The translations under genes and the position numbers were made by a program. This document shows positions 39,881-48,687 of a stretch of 64,000 nucleotides of DNA, one piece after another. The DNA is from Halorubrum cibi. Lineage in GTDB: Archaea > Halobacteriota > Halobacteria > Halobacteriales > Haloferacaceae. The stretch's first letter is position 1. Each line of letters starts with the position of its first letter. The notes under the pieces are model-generated. The model made no database searches. It was not told the origin of the DNA and saw nothing but the letters and a program-made list of their open reading frames with translations. The DNA lies in contig NZ_FXTD01000001.1 of assembly GCF_900182635.1 (NCBI RefSeq), positions 464,270-528,269 of the forward strand. Reading direction: 5' to 3'.

Positions 39881-41647
39881 TCACACGAACGTCACCTCGC
39901 GACGAGCGACCGCTCCGGCGACGACCACCGTCCCGAGCAGTCCGCCGACCGTCCCGACCGGGAGGTGGATCCCGCCGCCGCGCCAGTCGGCCGCGTACGT
40001 CCGCGCGTAGAAGTCGGCGACGTGGGGATTCTCCACCGCGAGGAGCACCTCACGGTTCTCCGTCCTCGCACCCTCGTTCCAGTTGAGGCTCCCCACGACG
40101 GCGGTGTCGTCGATCACGAGCCCCTTGGCGTGGATCTTGTCGTACCGGCCGCGCGGCTCCGCGACGGCGACGTCGATCGGCTCCGCGGCCAGCGTCTCCG
40201 CCAATTCCCCGTTCGTCTCGCGGTCGTACCACGCGTTCGACAACAGAAGGTGGACGTCGACGCCGCGGTCGGCCGCCCGTCGGAGCGCCCGAACGATCCG
40301 CTCGTTCGGCCCGCCCGTCCGCGGGACGACCGCGAGGACCCGGTCGTCGGCCGCGTCGATCCGGTCGACGATCCGGTCGCCGGCGTTGCCGGGCGCGGTG
40401 AGCAGTTCCACGTCCGCGGGCGCTGGCGTCGGCGGGTCGAACCGTGTGGGATACGGTCGGTCCTCGTCTCCCGAGCCTTCGCCGTCGCCGTCGTCGTCCC
40501 CGTACCTCGGCGGGCCGTGAAACGTCGTCTCCTCGCGAAACGCGTGCCAGGACCGGGTGTCGGGACCGGTCGCGTCGTTCTCGAAGAGCGCCGCGAGGTC
40601 CTCGGCGACCGCCGGGTCGTCCGCGATCACGCCCCAGCCGCGGCTCGACTCCCCGCCGGTCCCCGACCGCTTCCAGTTCTCCGTGAGCACGACCGCCCGG
40701 TCGTCGGCGACCGCGTACTTGGCGTGGTGAAACCGGAACCGGTCCGGGTCGCCGTCGAGGACGCGCACCTCGACGCCGGCGTCGACGAGCCGGTCGGCGA
40801 CGCGCGCGCCTCGCCGGGGGAAGCCGCCGACCGGGGTTCCCTCCAGCAGGACCCGCACGTCCGCCCCGCGAGCGGCCGCGTCGACGAGTCGGTCCGCAAC
40901 GCGCTCGGACTCGATCGTGTAGCCGGCGAGGTAGATCCGATCGTCCGCGGTCGCGAGCGGCTCGACGGGCGTCGCCGGGGTGTCCGGGAGGACGAACGGC
41001 GTCACTGACGCGCCGGAGACGCGCTCCGGCTCGCGCGGCTCGTACCCGATCGGTCGCCACTCGCCCCACGTCGCTCGCCAGCGGTACCCCTCCCGAACGC
41101 GGCCGTACTCGACGACGTCGACGGCGTCGCCGTCGCGGCGCAGTTCGATCCGGTCGCCGCTCGCCGAGAGCGGGAAGTACGCGTCGAGTTGTCGGACCCC
41201 CGGCGGCGTCCGCTCGCCTCTCCCCGCGGCGAGGTGGTCGCGAGCGAGCTTCGGCTCCATCGAGAGCGCGACCGTTCCGTTCGCGTCGGGCGGGAGCATC
41301 GCGTCGTGGTAGCCGTCCGAGAGCGACCAATTTCCCGGTGCGGGGAGCCGAACGACGAGGTACTCGCCGCGATTGCCCTCGGTGGTCGGGTTGGGATACA
41401 GCTCGAGGATCCGCGGATCGGAGGGATCGGCCGTGCGGTTCGCCGCGCCGGACGACGCCGTCGTCTCGTCGGTCGGCGGCTCGGATTCGATCGCTCCGGG
41501 CGACCCCGTCGGCGCGGCCGCTCCCGCCACGCCGGCGACGCCCGCGGCCGACGCGACGGTCGCGAGCAGGACCGCGACCGCGACGGCGACCCGGACGGCG
41601 CGACCGGACCGAACTGATCGGCGGGATCGGTCGATCGAGGGAGGCAT
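39881..41647 (-). CDS. Exported phospholipase D-like protein with N-terminal lamin-tail-like domain
   Basis: A 588-residue surface protein. It begins with a Sec-type signal (VAVAVAVLLATVASAAGVAG), followed by a beta domain resembling a lamin-tail domain (DPRILELYPNPTTEGNRGEY). It has two HKD motifs of the phospholipase D superfamily, HHAKYAVADD (first half) and KIHAKGLVIDD with GSLNWNEGA (second half). A C-terminal transmembrane helix (VGGLLGTVVVAGAVA) followed by positive charge would anchor it with the catalytic part outside. It may hydrolyse phosphodiesters in lipid or extracellular nucleic acid. ATG at 41647 is chosen; a TTTATG box lies upstream. Confidence 0.87.
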   Translation of the reverse strand: MPPSIDRSRRSVRSGRAVRVAVAVAVLLATVASAAGVAGVAGAAAPTGSPGAIESEPPTDETTASSGAANRTADPSDPRILELYPNPTTEGNRGEYLVVRLPAPGNWSLSDGYHDAMLPPDANGTVALSMEPKLARDHLAAGRGERTPPGVRQLDAYFPLSASGDRIELRRDGDAVDVVEYGRVREGYRWRATWGEWRPIGYEPREPERVSGASVTPFVLPDTPATPVEPLATADDRIYLAGYTIESERVADRLVDAAARGADVRVLLEGTPVGGFPRRGARVADRLVDAGVEVRVLDGDPDRFRFHHAKYAVADDRAVVLTENWKRSGTGGESSRGWGVIADDPAVAEDLAALFENDATGPDTRSWHAFREETTFHGPPRYGDDDGDGEGSGDEDRPYPTRFDPPTPAPADVELLTAPGNAGDRIVDRIDAADDRVLAVVPRTGGPNERIVRALRRAADRGVDVHLLLSNAWYDRETNGELAETLAAEPIDVAVAEPRGRYDKIHAKGLVIDDTAVVGSLNWNEGARTENREVLLAVENPHVADFYARTYAADWRGGGIHLPVGTVGGLLGTVVVAGAVARREVTFV

Positions 41648-41751
41648 ACGGGCTCTGGTTGCGGTATCGAACATAAACGTCCGGGCGGCCCCCTCGTGGT
41701 ACCACGACCCTCGCAAGGGTTATCCCCGAATCGGTCGTACGTTTGTTTGCA

Positions 41752-41946
41752 ATGGCAAACGGAAAGGTTGATTTCTTCAACGACACTGGCGGCTACGGTT
41801 TCATTTCGACTGAGGACGAGGACGATGACGTGTTCTTCCACATGGAAGACGTTGGCGGCCCGGACCTCGAGGAGGGACAGGAGTTAGAGTTCGACGTCGA
41901 GTCGTCGCCGAAAGGCCCCCGCGCGACGAACGTCGTCCGCAACTAA
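41752..41946 (+). CDS. cspA: Cold shock domain protein
   Basis: A 64-residue single cold-shock domain that binds single-stranded nucleic acids and acts as an RNA chaperone. The RNP1-like motif GGYGFIST and RNP2-like DVFFHMED are both present after the opening MANGKVDFFNDT. Haloarchaeal versions share the acidic EDEDDD loop. The codon choice is slightly less GC-biased than neighbours, as in highly expressed genes. It is divergent from the phospholipase-D-like gene. A possible 3' hairpin follows the stop. Confidence 0.95.
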   Translation: MANGKVDFFNDTGGYGFISTEDEDDDVFFHMEDVGGPDLEEGQELEFDVESSPKGPRATNVVRN

Positions 41947-41954
41947 GCTCCGTC

Positions 41955-41969
41955 GGGCGACCGTCGCCC
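41955..41969. terminator. Palindrome downstream of cspA
   Basis: GGGCGAC and GTCGCCC flank a single base nine bases after the cspA stop. As RNA the loop would need to open by one or two pairs. There is no T-run after it, so a classical terminator is doubtful; it could stabilise the short message. Confidence 0.3.
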
Positions 41970-42187
41970 CGAGACCTCACACGACGACCATCGAGCCCGT
42001 TTCGTCCTCATCGGAGGGCGCCCGGACGCGACCCAGTTTCTCACGCATATCACGCACGGAGCAGCGTCCGCGTCGGACGCCGAGCCGTCGCTGACGTCGA
42101 TGTCGACGCGTCCTCGAGCCGACGGCTACGAGCGGTTCGAAGGCGATTCACGGTTCGAAACGAGGGAAACGAGACCCGATCGACCGA

Positions 42188-43618
42188 CTACGCCGGCGTC
42201 GCCGCGGCGTCGAGGGTCGCCTGCGCCTTCTCGGCTTCCGTCTGGATGATGAACGAGCGTTCGTCGGCGTACTCGGCGACCGCCTCGAGCGCCTCACGGG
42301 TGCCGATCTGTCGGAGCGCCCAGCCGGCCGCCGCGCGGACGTCGTCCGAGTCGTCCTCGGCGAGCGCGTCGGCGAGCGGGTCGATCGCTCGGGTGTCGCC
42401 GATGAGCCCGAGCGCGCGCGCGGCGAGCGGGCGGACGTGGTCGTTCTCCATCTCCAGTTTCTCCGCGAGCGGGCCGACGGCGTCCGCGGAGCCGATCTCG
42501 CCGAGCGCCTTGAACGTCGCCTTCTGGAGCTGCGGATTCGAGTCCTCGTCGACGTACTCTAAGAGCGTCTCGACCGCCTCCTCTGCCGCCATCTTCCCGA
42601 GGATGCGGATCGCGAACTCGTCGCGCTTGCCGGCGCGGCCGAGCAGCTCCTCCACCGAGTCCTCGGTCTTCCCGCGTTTGCCCATCCGCTCGAACGCCTC
42701 GAGACAGTGACGCTCCATGAACTCCGACTGAAGCGAATCCAGCGCGAGCAGGATCATGTCGACGTTGCCCCGCGCCTCGTGTTCCTTCAGCGCGGCCCAC
42801 TCGACCGGGTAGTCCTTGTAGTGACCGAGCACGTCGTAGTACCCCTGCGCGCGGAGTTGCTCGTGGGTCTCGAGGTCGTCCCACTCCTCGGCGTCCTCCA
42901 GTCCGTCCTCGAGCGCGTCGGTCGCCTCCAGAAGCGCCGCGATCGTCTCCGCGTCGTCGTCGGGGTCGAGATCCGCGTCGCCGATCCCCGCCGCGACGGC
43001 GTCGAGCGCGTCGACGAGGACGGCGATCCGGTCGGCGGCGGCGTCCGACTCGCCGTCCGTGTCGGCGTTCGCATCGGCACCGTCGTCCGCGTCCGCCGCG
43101 TCCGGATCCGTCTCGATCGCGTCCGCCTCGACGGCGTCGTCGACCGCCTCCGCGGCCGCGTCGACGAAGGTCTCGACGGCATCCGCGGCGTCCGCTCGGC
43201 CGTCGGCCGTCCACTCGGTGTCCTCCAGCGTCGAGGCCGCCGTCTCGATCGCCTCGACGACGTCCTCGGCGTAGGGGCCGCGGGCGTCCTCGACTCCCTC
43301 ACGGAGCTCCGCGATCCGGTCCTCGAGCTCGCCGCGCGGGTCGTCGGCGTCCTCGTCGTCCTCGTCGGGTTCGGGGAGATCGGCGTCCGACAGGGCCTCC
43401 TCGGCGTCGTCGAGAAGCGCCTCGACGTCGTCGAGGTCCGCCTCGGTCTCGGCGTCATCGAGCGCCGCCTCGATCTCCTCGAGGTACTCGGTCAGGGACT
43501 CCTCGGTCGGCTCGTCGGGGAGCGTCGGGGCGGTCGCCTCGGGCTCGTCGGCCGCCGCCGCGTCGTCGGTGTCGACCTCCTCGGAGGCATCGGCCGGCTC
43601 GTCGTCGCCGTTGCTCAT
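42188..43618 (-). CDS. HEAT/PBS-lyase repeat protein with very acidic N-terminal half
   Basis: A 476-residue protein. The first 240 residues are dominated by Asp, Glu and Ala (for example EADLDDVEALLDDAEEALSD), probably helical or disordered. The second half contains alpha-helical HEAT-like repeats, recognisable in SNPQLQKATFKALGEIGSAD, VRPLAARALGLIGDTRAID and DDVRAAAGWALRQIGTREAL. HEAT repeats mediate protein-protein contacts; no catalytic site is seen. A TTAATG box ends 24 nt before ATG 43618, which is preferred over ATG 43645 because that codon overlaps the box. About 240 bp with no gene separates it from cspA. Confidence 0.82.
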   Translation of the reverse strand: MSNGDDEPADASEEVDTDDAAAADEPEATAPTLPDEPTEESLTEYLEEIEAALDDAETEADLDDVEALLDDAEEALSDADLPEPDEDDEDADDPRGELEDRIAELREGVEDARGPYAEDVVEAIETAASTLEDTEWTADGRADAADAVETFVDAAAEAVDDAVEADAIETDPDAADADDGADANADTDGESDAAADRIAVLVDALDAVAAGIGDADLDPDDDAETIAALLEATDALEDGLEDAEEWDDLETHEQLRAQGYYDVLGHYKDYPVEWAALKEHEARGNVDMILLALDSLQSEFMERHCLEAFERMGKRGKTEDSVEELLGRAGKRDEFAIRILGKMAAEEAVETLLEYVDEDSNPQLQKATFKALGEIGSADAVGPLAEKLEMENDHVRPLAARALGLIGDTRAIDPLADALAEDDSDDVRAAAGWALRQIGTREALEAVAEYADERSFIIQTEAEKAQATLDAAATPA

Positions 43619-43783
43619 ATACCGGAGAATGCGCGCGTAGTCCATTAAGACGTTTCCCTTCGCGTCGACGTCCGCCGAACCCGCCCCGTCGCGGCCGGTT
43701 CGAACGCGTGACCGTGTTCGTCGTCGATCGCCTCGGTTTCCGTGCGGCGCCAGGAATCGCCGACTACCGTTCGACGTCGACGA

Positions 43784-43945
43784 CTACCGTTCCGTCTCGA
43801 CCGTCAGATCCGTCGCGATCCAGGCGTCGGTGTTTCCCTCCTCGATGAAGACGGTTCGATCGGGAGTGGTGCGGCTCATCGCCACGGCCGGCGACTCGTC
43901 GTCCGGGACGCCTGGGTCGCGTTCGACGCGTTCTCCGCTACTCAT
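43784..43945 (-). CDS. Small DUF7331-like protein
   Basis: A 53-residue acidic protein (MSSGERVERDPGVPDDESPA at the start, FIEEGNTDAWIATDLTVE near the end). The closing pattern of a short beta strand followed by AWI resembles the small haloarchaeal DUF7331 family, although the match is by eye. A CTATAA box about 26 nt upstream of ATG 43945 supports expression. The function is unknown. It lies between the HEAT-repeat gene (same strand) and a divergent OYE-family gene. Confidence 0.6.
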   Translation of the reverse strand: MSSGERVERDPGVPDDESPAVAMSRTTPDRTVFIEEGNTDAWIATDLTVETER

Positions 43946-44077
43946 TAGCGACCGCTCGGGGACGGCCGTGGTTATAGATTTCGGTCGGCCTAAATCCGAA
44001 CGGGACGCCGGCGACGATGGCGGCGATCCGGACGGGTTATCGGAGGGCATTACCCCGACGGCGGCGTCGATCGGACG

Positions 44078-45163
44078 ATGACGGACTCGCTTTTCACGCC
44101 GTTCTCGCTGCGCGAGACGACGGTCCCGAACCGGATCATGCTCTCTCCGATGTGTCAGTACTCCGCCGAGGAGGGGATGCCGAACGAGTGGCACCGGGTC
44201 CACCTCGGCACCCGTGCGGTCGGCGGCGCGGGCGTCGTGATGACGGAGGCGACGGGCGTCGAGCGCCGCGGCCGCATCACCCCGGGATGTCTGGGGATCT
44301 GGTCCGACGAGCAGGCCGAGGCGCTCGAGCCGATCACGGCCTTCGTCCGGTCACAGGGCGCGCTCCCCGCGATCCAGTTGGCCCACGCCGGCCGGAAGGC
44401 CTCCCACGCTCCCCCGAGCGAGGGCGGCCACGCGCTCCCGATCGATCACGACGAGGGGTGGGAGACGATCTCGGCGACCGACGAGCCGTACCCCGACGAG
44501 GAGCCCGCCGCGACCCGCCGGATGGACGCCGACGACGTCGCGGACGTGGTCGACGCGTTCGCGGCCGCCGCGGAGCGTTCCCTGTCGGCCGGCTTCGAGA
44601 TCGCGGAGGTCCACGCCGCCCACGGCTACCTCCTCCACCAGTTCCTCTCGCCGGTCACTAACGACCGCGACGACGAGTACGGCGGGAGCTTCGAGAACCG
44701 GACGCGGCTGGTCCGCGAGGTCGTCGAGGCGGTCCGCGGCGTCTGGCCCGACGACAAGCCCGTCTTCGTCCGGATCTCCGCGACGGACTGGCTCCCCGAC
44801 CGCAATTCGTGGGACGTGGACGACTCGGTTCGGCTGGCCCCCCTGCTCGCCGAGGCCGGCGCGGACCTGATCGACGTCTCCGGCGGCGGGATCCACCCGG
44901 ACCAGCAGTTACCGAACTCGGGACCGGGCTACCAGGTGCCGTACGCGGAGGCGATCCGCGAGGGGACCGACGTGCCGGTCGCCGCGGTCGGCGGGATCAC
45001 GGAACCGACCCATGCCGACGCGCTCGTGCGCAACGGGCGGGCCGACCTCGTCGCGCTCGGCCGCGAAATGCTCCGTCACCCGTACTGGCCGCTCGAGGCC
45101 GCCCACGAGCTCGGTGCGGAGATCGAGTGGCCGGTACAGTACCGCCGCGGCCGGTTCGAGTAG
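44078..45163 (+). CDS. NADH:flavin oxidoreductase, old yellow enzyme family (YqjM-like)
   Basis: An FMN-dependent ene-reductase of 361 residues, TIM-barrel fold. Family features include SPMCQYSAEEGMPNEWH, the substrate-binding His in QLAHAGRKASHAP, AAHGYLLHQFLSP followed by the characteristic NRDDEYGGSFENR, and the FMN phosphate-binding region AAVGGITEP with ALGREMLRHPYW. The Cys in MCQYS and the overall motifs place it with the YqjM class, which reduces alpha,beta-unsaturated carbonyls and nitro compounds. It likely serves in detoxification or stress response. The downstream gene is 104 bp away with its own promoter. Confidence 0.93.
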   Translation: MTDSLFTPFSLRETTVPNRIMLSPMCQYSAEEGMPNEWHRVHLGTRAVGGAGVVMTEATGVERRGRITPGCLGIWSDEQAEALEPITAFVRSQGALPAIQLAHAGRKASHAPPSEGGHALPIDHDEGWETISATDEPYPDEEPAATRRMDADDVADVVDAFAAAAERSLSAGFEIAEVHAAHGYLLHQFLSPVTNDRDDEYGGSFENRTRLVREVVEAVRGVWPDDKPVFVRISATDWLPDRNSWDVDDSVRLAPLLAEAGADLIDVSGGGIHPDQQLPNSGPGYQVPYAEAIREGTDVPVAAVGGITEPTHADALVRNGRADLVALGREMLRHPYWPLEAAHELGAEIEWPVQYRRGRFE

Positions 45164-45267
45164 CGGCGGGTCGGCCGTTCCGTTCGTCCTCCCCGGCCGG
45201 GCGCCTTCTCTGACCGGGTACCTTCCTCCGGACGGGCTTTTTATCTCCCGGCCGCGTACGGGCGCAC

Positions 45268-46116
45268 ATGAGTTCCCGTGGTTCCCGCGACGGCCCGCGT
45301 GACGACGACCTCGAGGAGCGGCTCGACGAGCTCGAGGACGTCCTCTCCGAGCTCCGGGCGGACCTGCGATCGAGCGATCGGGAGGGCCGCGACCGATCCG
45401 GTCCCGTCCGCTCGCCCCGCCCGTCCGGCCCGCCGCGACCCCCGCGGCTCTCCGAGCTGGTCCGGTTCACCGAGGAGTACACCATCCCGACGGTGATCGC
45501 CCTCCTCGAGACCACGATCACGTCGCTGGAGCTGTTGCGCGGGACCCTCCGGCTGCTCGATCCCGGGCGCGACCTGCGCGAGGACGCGGACGCGATCGCG
45601 GGCCCGCTCGCGGGTGCTCGCGACGGGGCGGCGGCCGGGCTCGCGCGCTCGCTCTCGGAACTCCGGACCGCGCTCGCGGAGGCCGACCTTCCCGAGGAGG
45701 CCGCCTCGCGGTCGATCATCGAGGACGCCCGCGACCTCTCCGCGGAGATCGAAGCGCGGATCGAGGAGGGGCGCCGGGAGGCGGACGCAACGAGGCGGTC
45801 GGATCGGGGAGGGGACGACCGAACACGGCGGGGCGATCGAGGCGGCGACGGCGCGGTCCACATCGACGTGACCGACCCGGACGACGAGCGGGGAGGCCGT
45901 TCGGCGGACGAGGGCGGCGGAGACGAGCCCGACGTCGGGAAGCGACCCGAGGTCGACGTCGAGTCGGAGCTCGAGTCGATCAAGAGCCAACTCGACGACG
46001 AGAACGACGGGGAGAGCGAGGCGGACGACGGTTCCGAGAGCGACGAGGCGAATGCCGGCGGCAACGAGGTGGATGACGGCGGCGAGAAGGGAGATTCCGA
46101 CGGCGACGACCGCTGA
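45268..46116 (+). CDS. Acidic hypothetical protein with central helical domain
   Basis: A 282-residue protein. Residues 1-60 are Arg/Asp/Glu-rich and predicted helical (LEERLDELEDVLSELRADL). Residues 65-170 form an amphipathic helical core, EYTIPTVIALLETTITSLEL then ARSLSELRTALAEADL. The last 110 residues are disordered, rich in Asp, Glu and Gly. Related proteins are common in haloarchaea but have no known function. TTTATC near 45240-45245 lies 22 nt before the ATG, so it probably has its own leaderless promoter. Confidence 0.72.
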   Translation: MSSRGSRDGPRDDDLEERLDELEDVLSELRADLRSSDREGRDRSGPVRSPRPSGPPRPPRLSELVRFTEEYTIPTVIALLETTITSLELLRGTLRLLDPGRDLREDADAIAGPLAGARDGAAAGLARSLSELRTALAEADLPEEAASRSIIEDARDLSAEIEARIEEGRREADATRRSDRGGDDRTRRGDRGGDGAVHIDVTDPDDERGGRSADEGGGDEPDVGKRPEVDVESELESIKSQLDDENDGESEADDGSESDEANAGGNEVDDGGEKGDSDGDDR

Positions 46117-46125
46117 CGGGCCCGG

Positions 46126-46875
46126 TCACCACTCCGCGCCGAGGTGGTCGGCGACGCGCTCGGCGGAGTCGCAAAGTAACGCGCCGTCGTCGGTGAACAC
46201 CTCCAGCGCGACGGTCCCCTCGAACTCCTCGAGCGCGTCGCTGACGCCCTCGTAGTCGACCTCGCCCGCGCCGACCGGCATGTGGGTGTCGCCGCGTCGG
46301 CGCACGTCGTGACAGTGGAGGTGCGAGACGCGGTCGCCGTGGCTCCGGAGGAACCGCCGTATCGCCCCGTTTCCGCCCTCCATGTAGGCGTGGCCGACGT
46401 CGAAACAGACCGCGGTGTCCGTCTCGCGGGCGACGTCGCCGAGCACCGACAGCTGGATCCCGCGGTGCTGGTGGCCCACGTTCTCGACGACGACCTCGAC
46501 GCCCGCCTCGCGGCCGGCGTCGGCGACGCGCCGGAGCTGGTCGGCGGCGACCTCCCGAAACTCGACGTCGTCGCGGTCGGCGGAGGTGGCGTGGAGGACG
46601 GCCTTCTCCGCGCCGAGGTCGCCGGCCGCCTCCAGCAGTCTCCGCTGGTAGGCGACGATGGCATCGTTGACCTCGGGGGCGTAGCTCGTGAGCGGTTGGC
46701 TGTACGGGAGGTGAACCATCAGGTCGCGGCCCGCCAGCGCCCGGTCGAGTCTATCCGAGTCGATCGATTCGGGCGGGAGGCTGCCCGCGCCCACGCCGAG
46801 TTCGACGAAGTCGAACGCCGCGGGCGACGCCGCCAGCCGGTCGAGGTCGTCGCCGACGGTCACGCCGATGTCCAT
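46126..46875 (-). CDS. Sugar phosphate isomerase/epimerase-like TIM-barrel protein
   Basis: A 249-residue xylose-isomerase-like TIM barrel of the AP-endonuclease-2 family. Metal-site motifs include VVENVGHQHRG (Glu then His), CFDVGHAYMEGG (Asp and His), LHCHDVRRRGDTHMPVGAGE and the final Glu in VALEVFTDDGAL. The family includes sugar isomerases and endonuclease IV relatives; substrate not inferable. ATG at 46875 begins MDIGVTVGDDLD. It converges with the acidic hypothetical gene and precedes the half-size flavoprotein gene on the same strand. Confidence 0.85.
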   Translation of the reverse strand: MDIGVTVGDDLDRLAASPAAFDFVELGVGAGSLPPESIDSDRLDRALAGRDLMVHLPYSQPLTSYAPEVNDAIVAYQRRLLEAAGDLGAEKAVLHATSADRDDVEFREVAADQLRRVADAGREAGVEVVVENVGHQHRGIQLSVLGDVARETDTAVCFDVGHAYMEGGNGAIRRFLRSHGDRVSHLHCHDVRRRGDTHMPVGAGEVDYEGVSDALEEFEGTVALEVFTDDGALLCDSAERVADHLGAEW

Positions 46876-46930
46876 ACCGATCGGCTGCGCCGCGGGGGAC
46901 TTAAGAAAACGGACGCCGGAACTCGACCCG

Positions 46931-47518
46931 TTACTCCTCGTCGACGAGCGAGCCGAGCACGCGCTCGGCGTCCGCGGGCACGTCGAAGTCGTGGTAGTGC
47001 TCGCCCTTCTCCTTCGAGAGGACGTTGAGCGCGGCCGCCGCACCGTCGCCGGCGGAGATGACCGCCTGCCACTCCTCGGCGCGGACCATCGCACCCGTCG
47101 CGTAGGCGTTCTCCACGGAGGTCTCCATGTTCACGCCGACGTCGACGGTGTCGTCTTCGGAGAGGTCACAGCCTAAGTCCTCGGCGAGGTCCCGGCTCGC
47201 GCCCGTCGCGAGCACGACGTAGTCGGCGGCGTACTCCTCCTCGGCGGTCGAGACGACGAAGCCGCCGTCGGCCGCCTCGACGCCCGTCACCTCGACGCCC
47301 TGGTGGCGCTCGACGCCGAAGTCGTCGACCTGGTCGCGCATCGTGTCGACGAGGAGGGTGCCGTCGACCGACCCGATTCCGGGGTAGTTGAACAGGTGCG
47401 CCTTGTGCATCCACGTGCCGTCGGTATCGAAGACCGTCGTCTCGAGACCGTTCTTCGCCGCGAAGAGGGCTGCGCTCAGACCCGCGGGACCGCCGCCGAC
47501 GACGATGACGTTTGCCAT
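46931..47518 (-). CDS. Single-domain FAD-dependent thioredoxin-reductase-like protein
   Basis: A 195-residue protein with the FAD-binding Rossmann motif GGGPAGLSAALFAAKNGLET at the start, followed by HLFNYPGIGSVDG, VVLATGASRDL and the closing VGVNMETSVENAYATGAM. The usual NADPH domain and redox CxxC of thioredoxin reductase are missing, so it is about half length. Such single-domain forms occur in haloarchaea, and their electron donor is unknown. It could accept electrons from ferredoxin, F420 or a partner protein. ATG at 47518 is unambiguous. Confidence 0.85.
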   Translation of the reverse strand: MANVIVVGGGPAGLSAALFAAKNGLETTVFDTDGTWMHKAHLFNYPGIGSVDGTLLVDTMRDQVDDFGVERHQGVEVTGVEAADGGFVVSTAEEEYAADYVVLATGASRDLAEDLGCDLSEDDTVDVGVNMETSVENAYATGAMVRAEEWQAVISAGDGAAAALNVLSKEKGEHYHDFDVPADAERVLGSLVDEE

Positions 47519-47613
47519 GTCGGAGACACGGGTTCGACCCGCATAAACGCGCGGTAACGGGAGTGTGATCGGGTGACTGAAGAGAAATTCGAGGGAAACC
47601 GGACGGCGGCCGA

Positions 47614-48687
47614 TCAGTCGTCCGCGAGCGGCGCGTCGAGGTCGATCTCTCCGGCGTCGATCTCGGCTTCGACCTGTCGCGCGGCCTCGACCATGTTCTC
47701 GGTCTTGCCGTAGGCGATCTCGCGGGGAAGCAGCTTCAGCCCGCAGTCGGGCGAGATCGTCAGCTTCTCCGGGGGAACGACGCGCAGCCCCTGGCGGATG
47801 TTCGCCTTGATCTCCTCGACCGGCTCGACCTCGGCGGTGTGGGCGTCGACGACGCCGAGCGCGAGGTCCGGCTCGAACTCGGGGTCCTCGAACGTCGGGA
47901 TCTGCTCGTAGTCGCCGTTACACAGCTCCACGTCGAACTCGTCGATCGGGAAGTCGTTGATCTCGGGGTAGATCCGCGAGTAGTCGCCGTAACAGACGTG
48001 TAAGCCGATCCGCACGTCCTCGTCGATCCCCGAGACGATCCGGTCGAGCGCCTCGCCGACGATGGCGTGGTCCTCCGGCGTCGTCGCCAGCGCGGGCTCG
48101 TCGATCTGGATGTAGCGCGCGCCGGCCTCGACGAGCTTCTCGACCTCCTCGTTCACGAGGTCCGCGAGGTCGTAGACGAGCTCCTCGGTGGAGGGGTACG
48201 CCTCGTTGAACGCCCAGAAGCCGAGCGTGTACGGCCCCGTGATCGGCACCTTGACGGGGCGCTCGGCGACGTTCGTGGTGAACTCGAACTCGTCGACGAG
48301 CCACGGCTCGTCGTATTCGACCTCCTCGACGACCGAGGGCTTGTCGAAGTAGTTGTGGCCCCACACCTTCACCGGGCCGTTGAACTCGTAGCCGTCGATG
48401 CGCTCGGCGAAGAACTCCACCATCTCGTTGCGGCGCATCTCGCCGTCGACGACCGTGTCGAGGCCGGCGCGCTCGTGCTCGTGGGTGATCAGCCGGCAGG
48501 CGTCGTCGTGGGCCTCCGCCAGGTCCGACTCGTCGAACTTCGAGTCGGGGTCCTCGACCAGTTCGTCGGCGCGGTTCAGCCACTTCGGCTTGGGGTACGA
48601 GCCGACGACGGTCGTGAGCAGGAACGAGTCGTTCGGGTGGTCGTGCGGGCGGAACTGTTCGCGGTTGGCGGACGGGTTGCGGACCAT
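47614..48687 (-). CDS. metE: Cobalamin-independent methionine synthase, catalytic half
   Basis: Transfers a methyl group to homocysteine. The 357-residue protein corresponds to the C-terminal catalytic barrel of MetE. Zinc ligands appear as His and Cys in GLHVCYGDYSR, a Glu further on, and Cys in ISPDCGLKLLPR. TTVVGSYPKPKWL, VKVPITGPYTLG and IQIDEPALATTPEDH are further typical segments. The start is ATG 48687, overlapping the TAA of the upstream gene by one base (TAATG), so the two halves are co-translated. The methyl donor in archaea may be a methyltransferase-bound or pterin methyl group rather than a folate. Confidence 0.92.
   Translation of the reverse strand: MVRNPSANREQFRPHDHPNDSFLLTTVVGSYPKPKWLNRADELVEDPDSKFDESDLAEAHDDACRLITHEHERAGLDTVVDGEMRRNEMVEFFAERIDGYEFNGPVKVWGHNYFDKPSVVEEVEYDEPWLVDEFEFTTNVAERPVKVPITGPYTLGFWAFNEAYPSTEELVYDLADLVNEEVEKLVEAGARYIQIDEPALATTPEDHAIVGEALDRIVSGIDEDVRIGLHVCYGDYSRIYPEINDFPIDEFDVELCNGDYEQIPTFEDPEFEPDLALGVVDAHTAEVEPVEEIKANIRQGLRVVPPEKLTISPDCGLKLLPREIAYGKTENMVEAARQVEAEIDAGEIDLDAPLADD

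Noticed and set aside
42000..42187. GGTTCGAA-like stretches suggesting a tRNA T-loop
   Set aside because: No matching acceptor, D or anticodon stems could be built around them.
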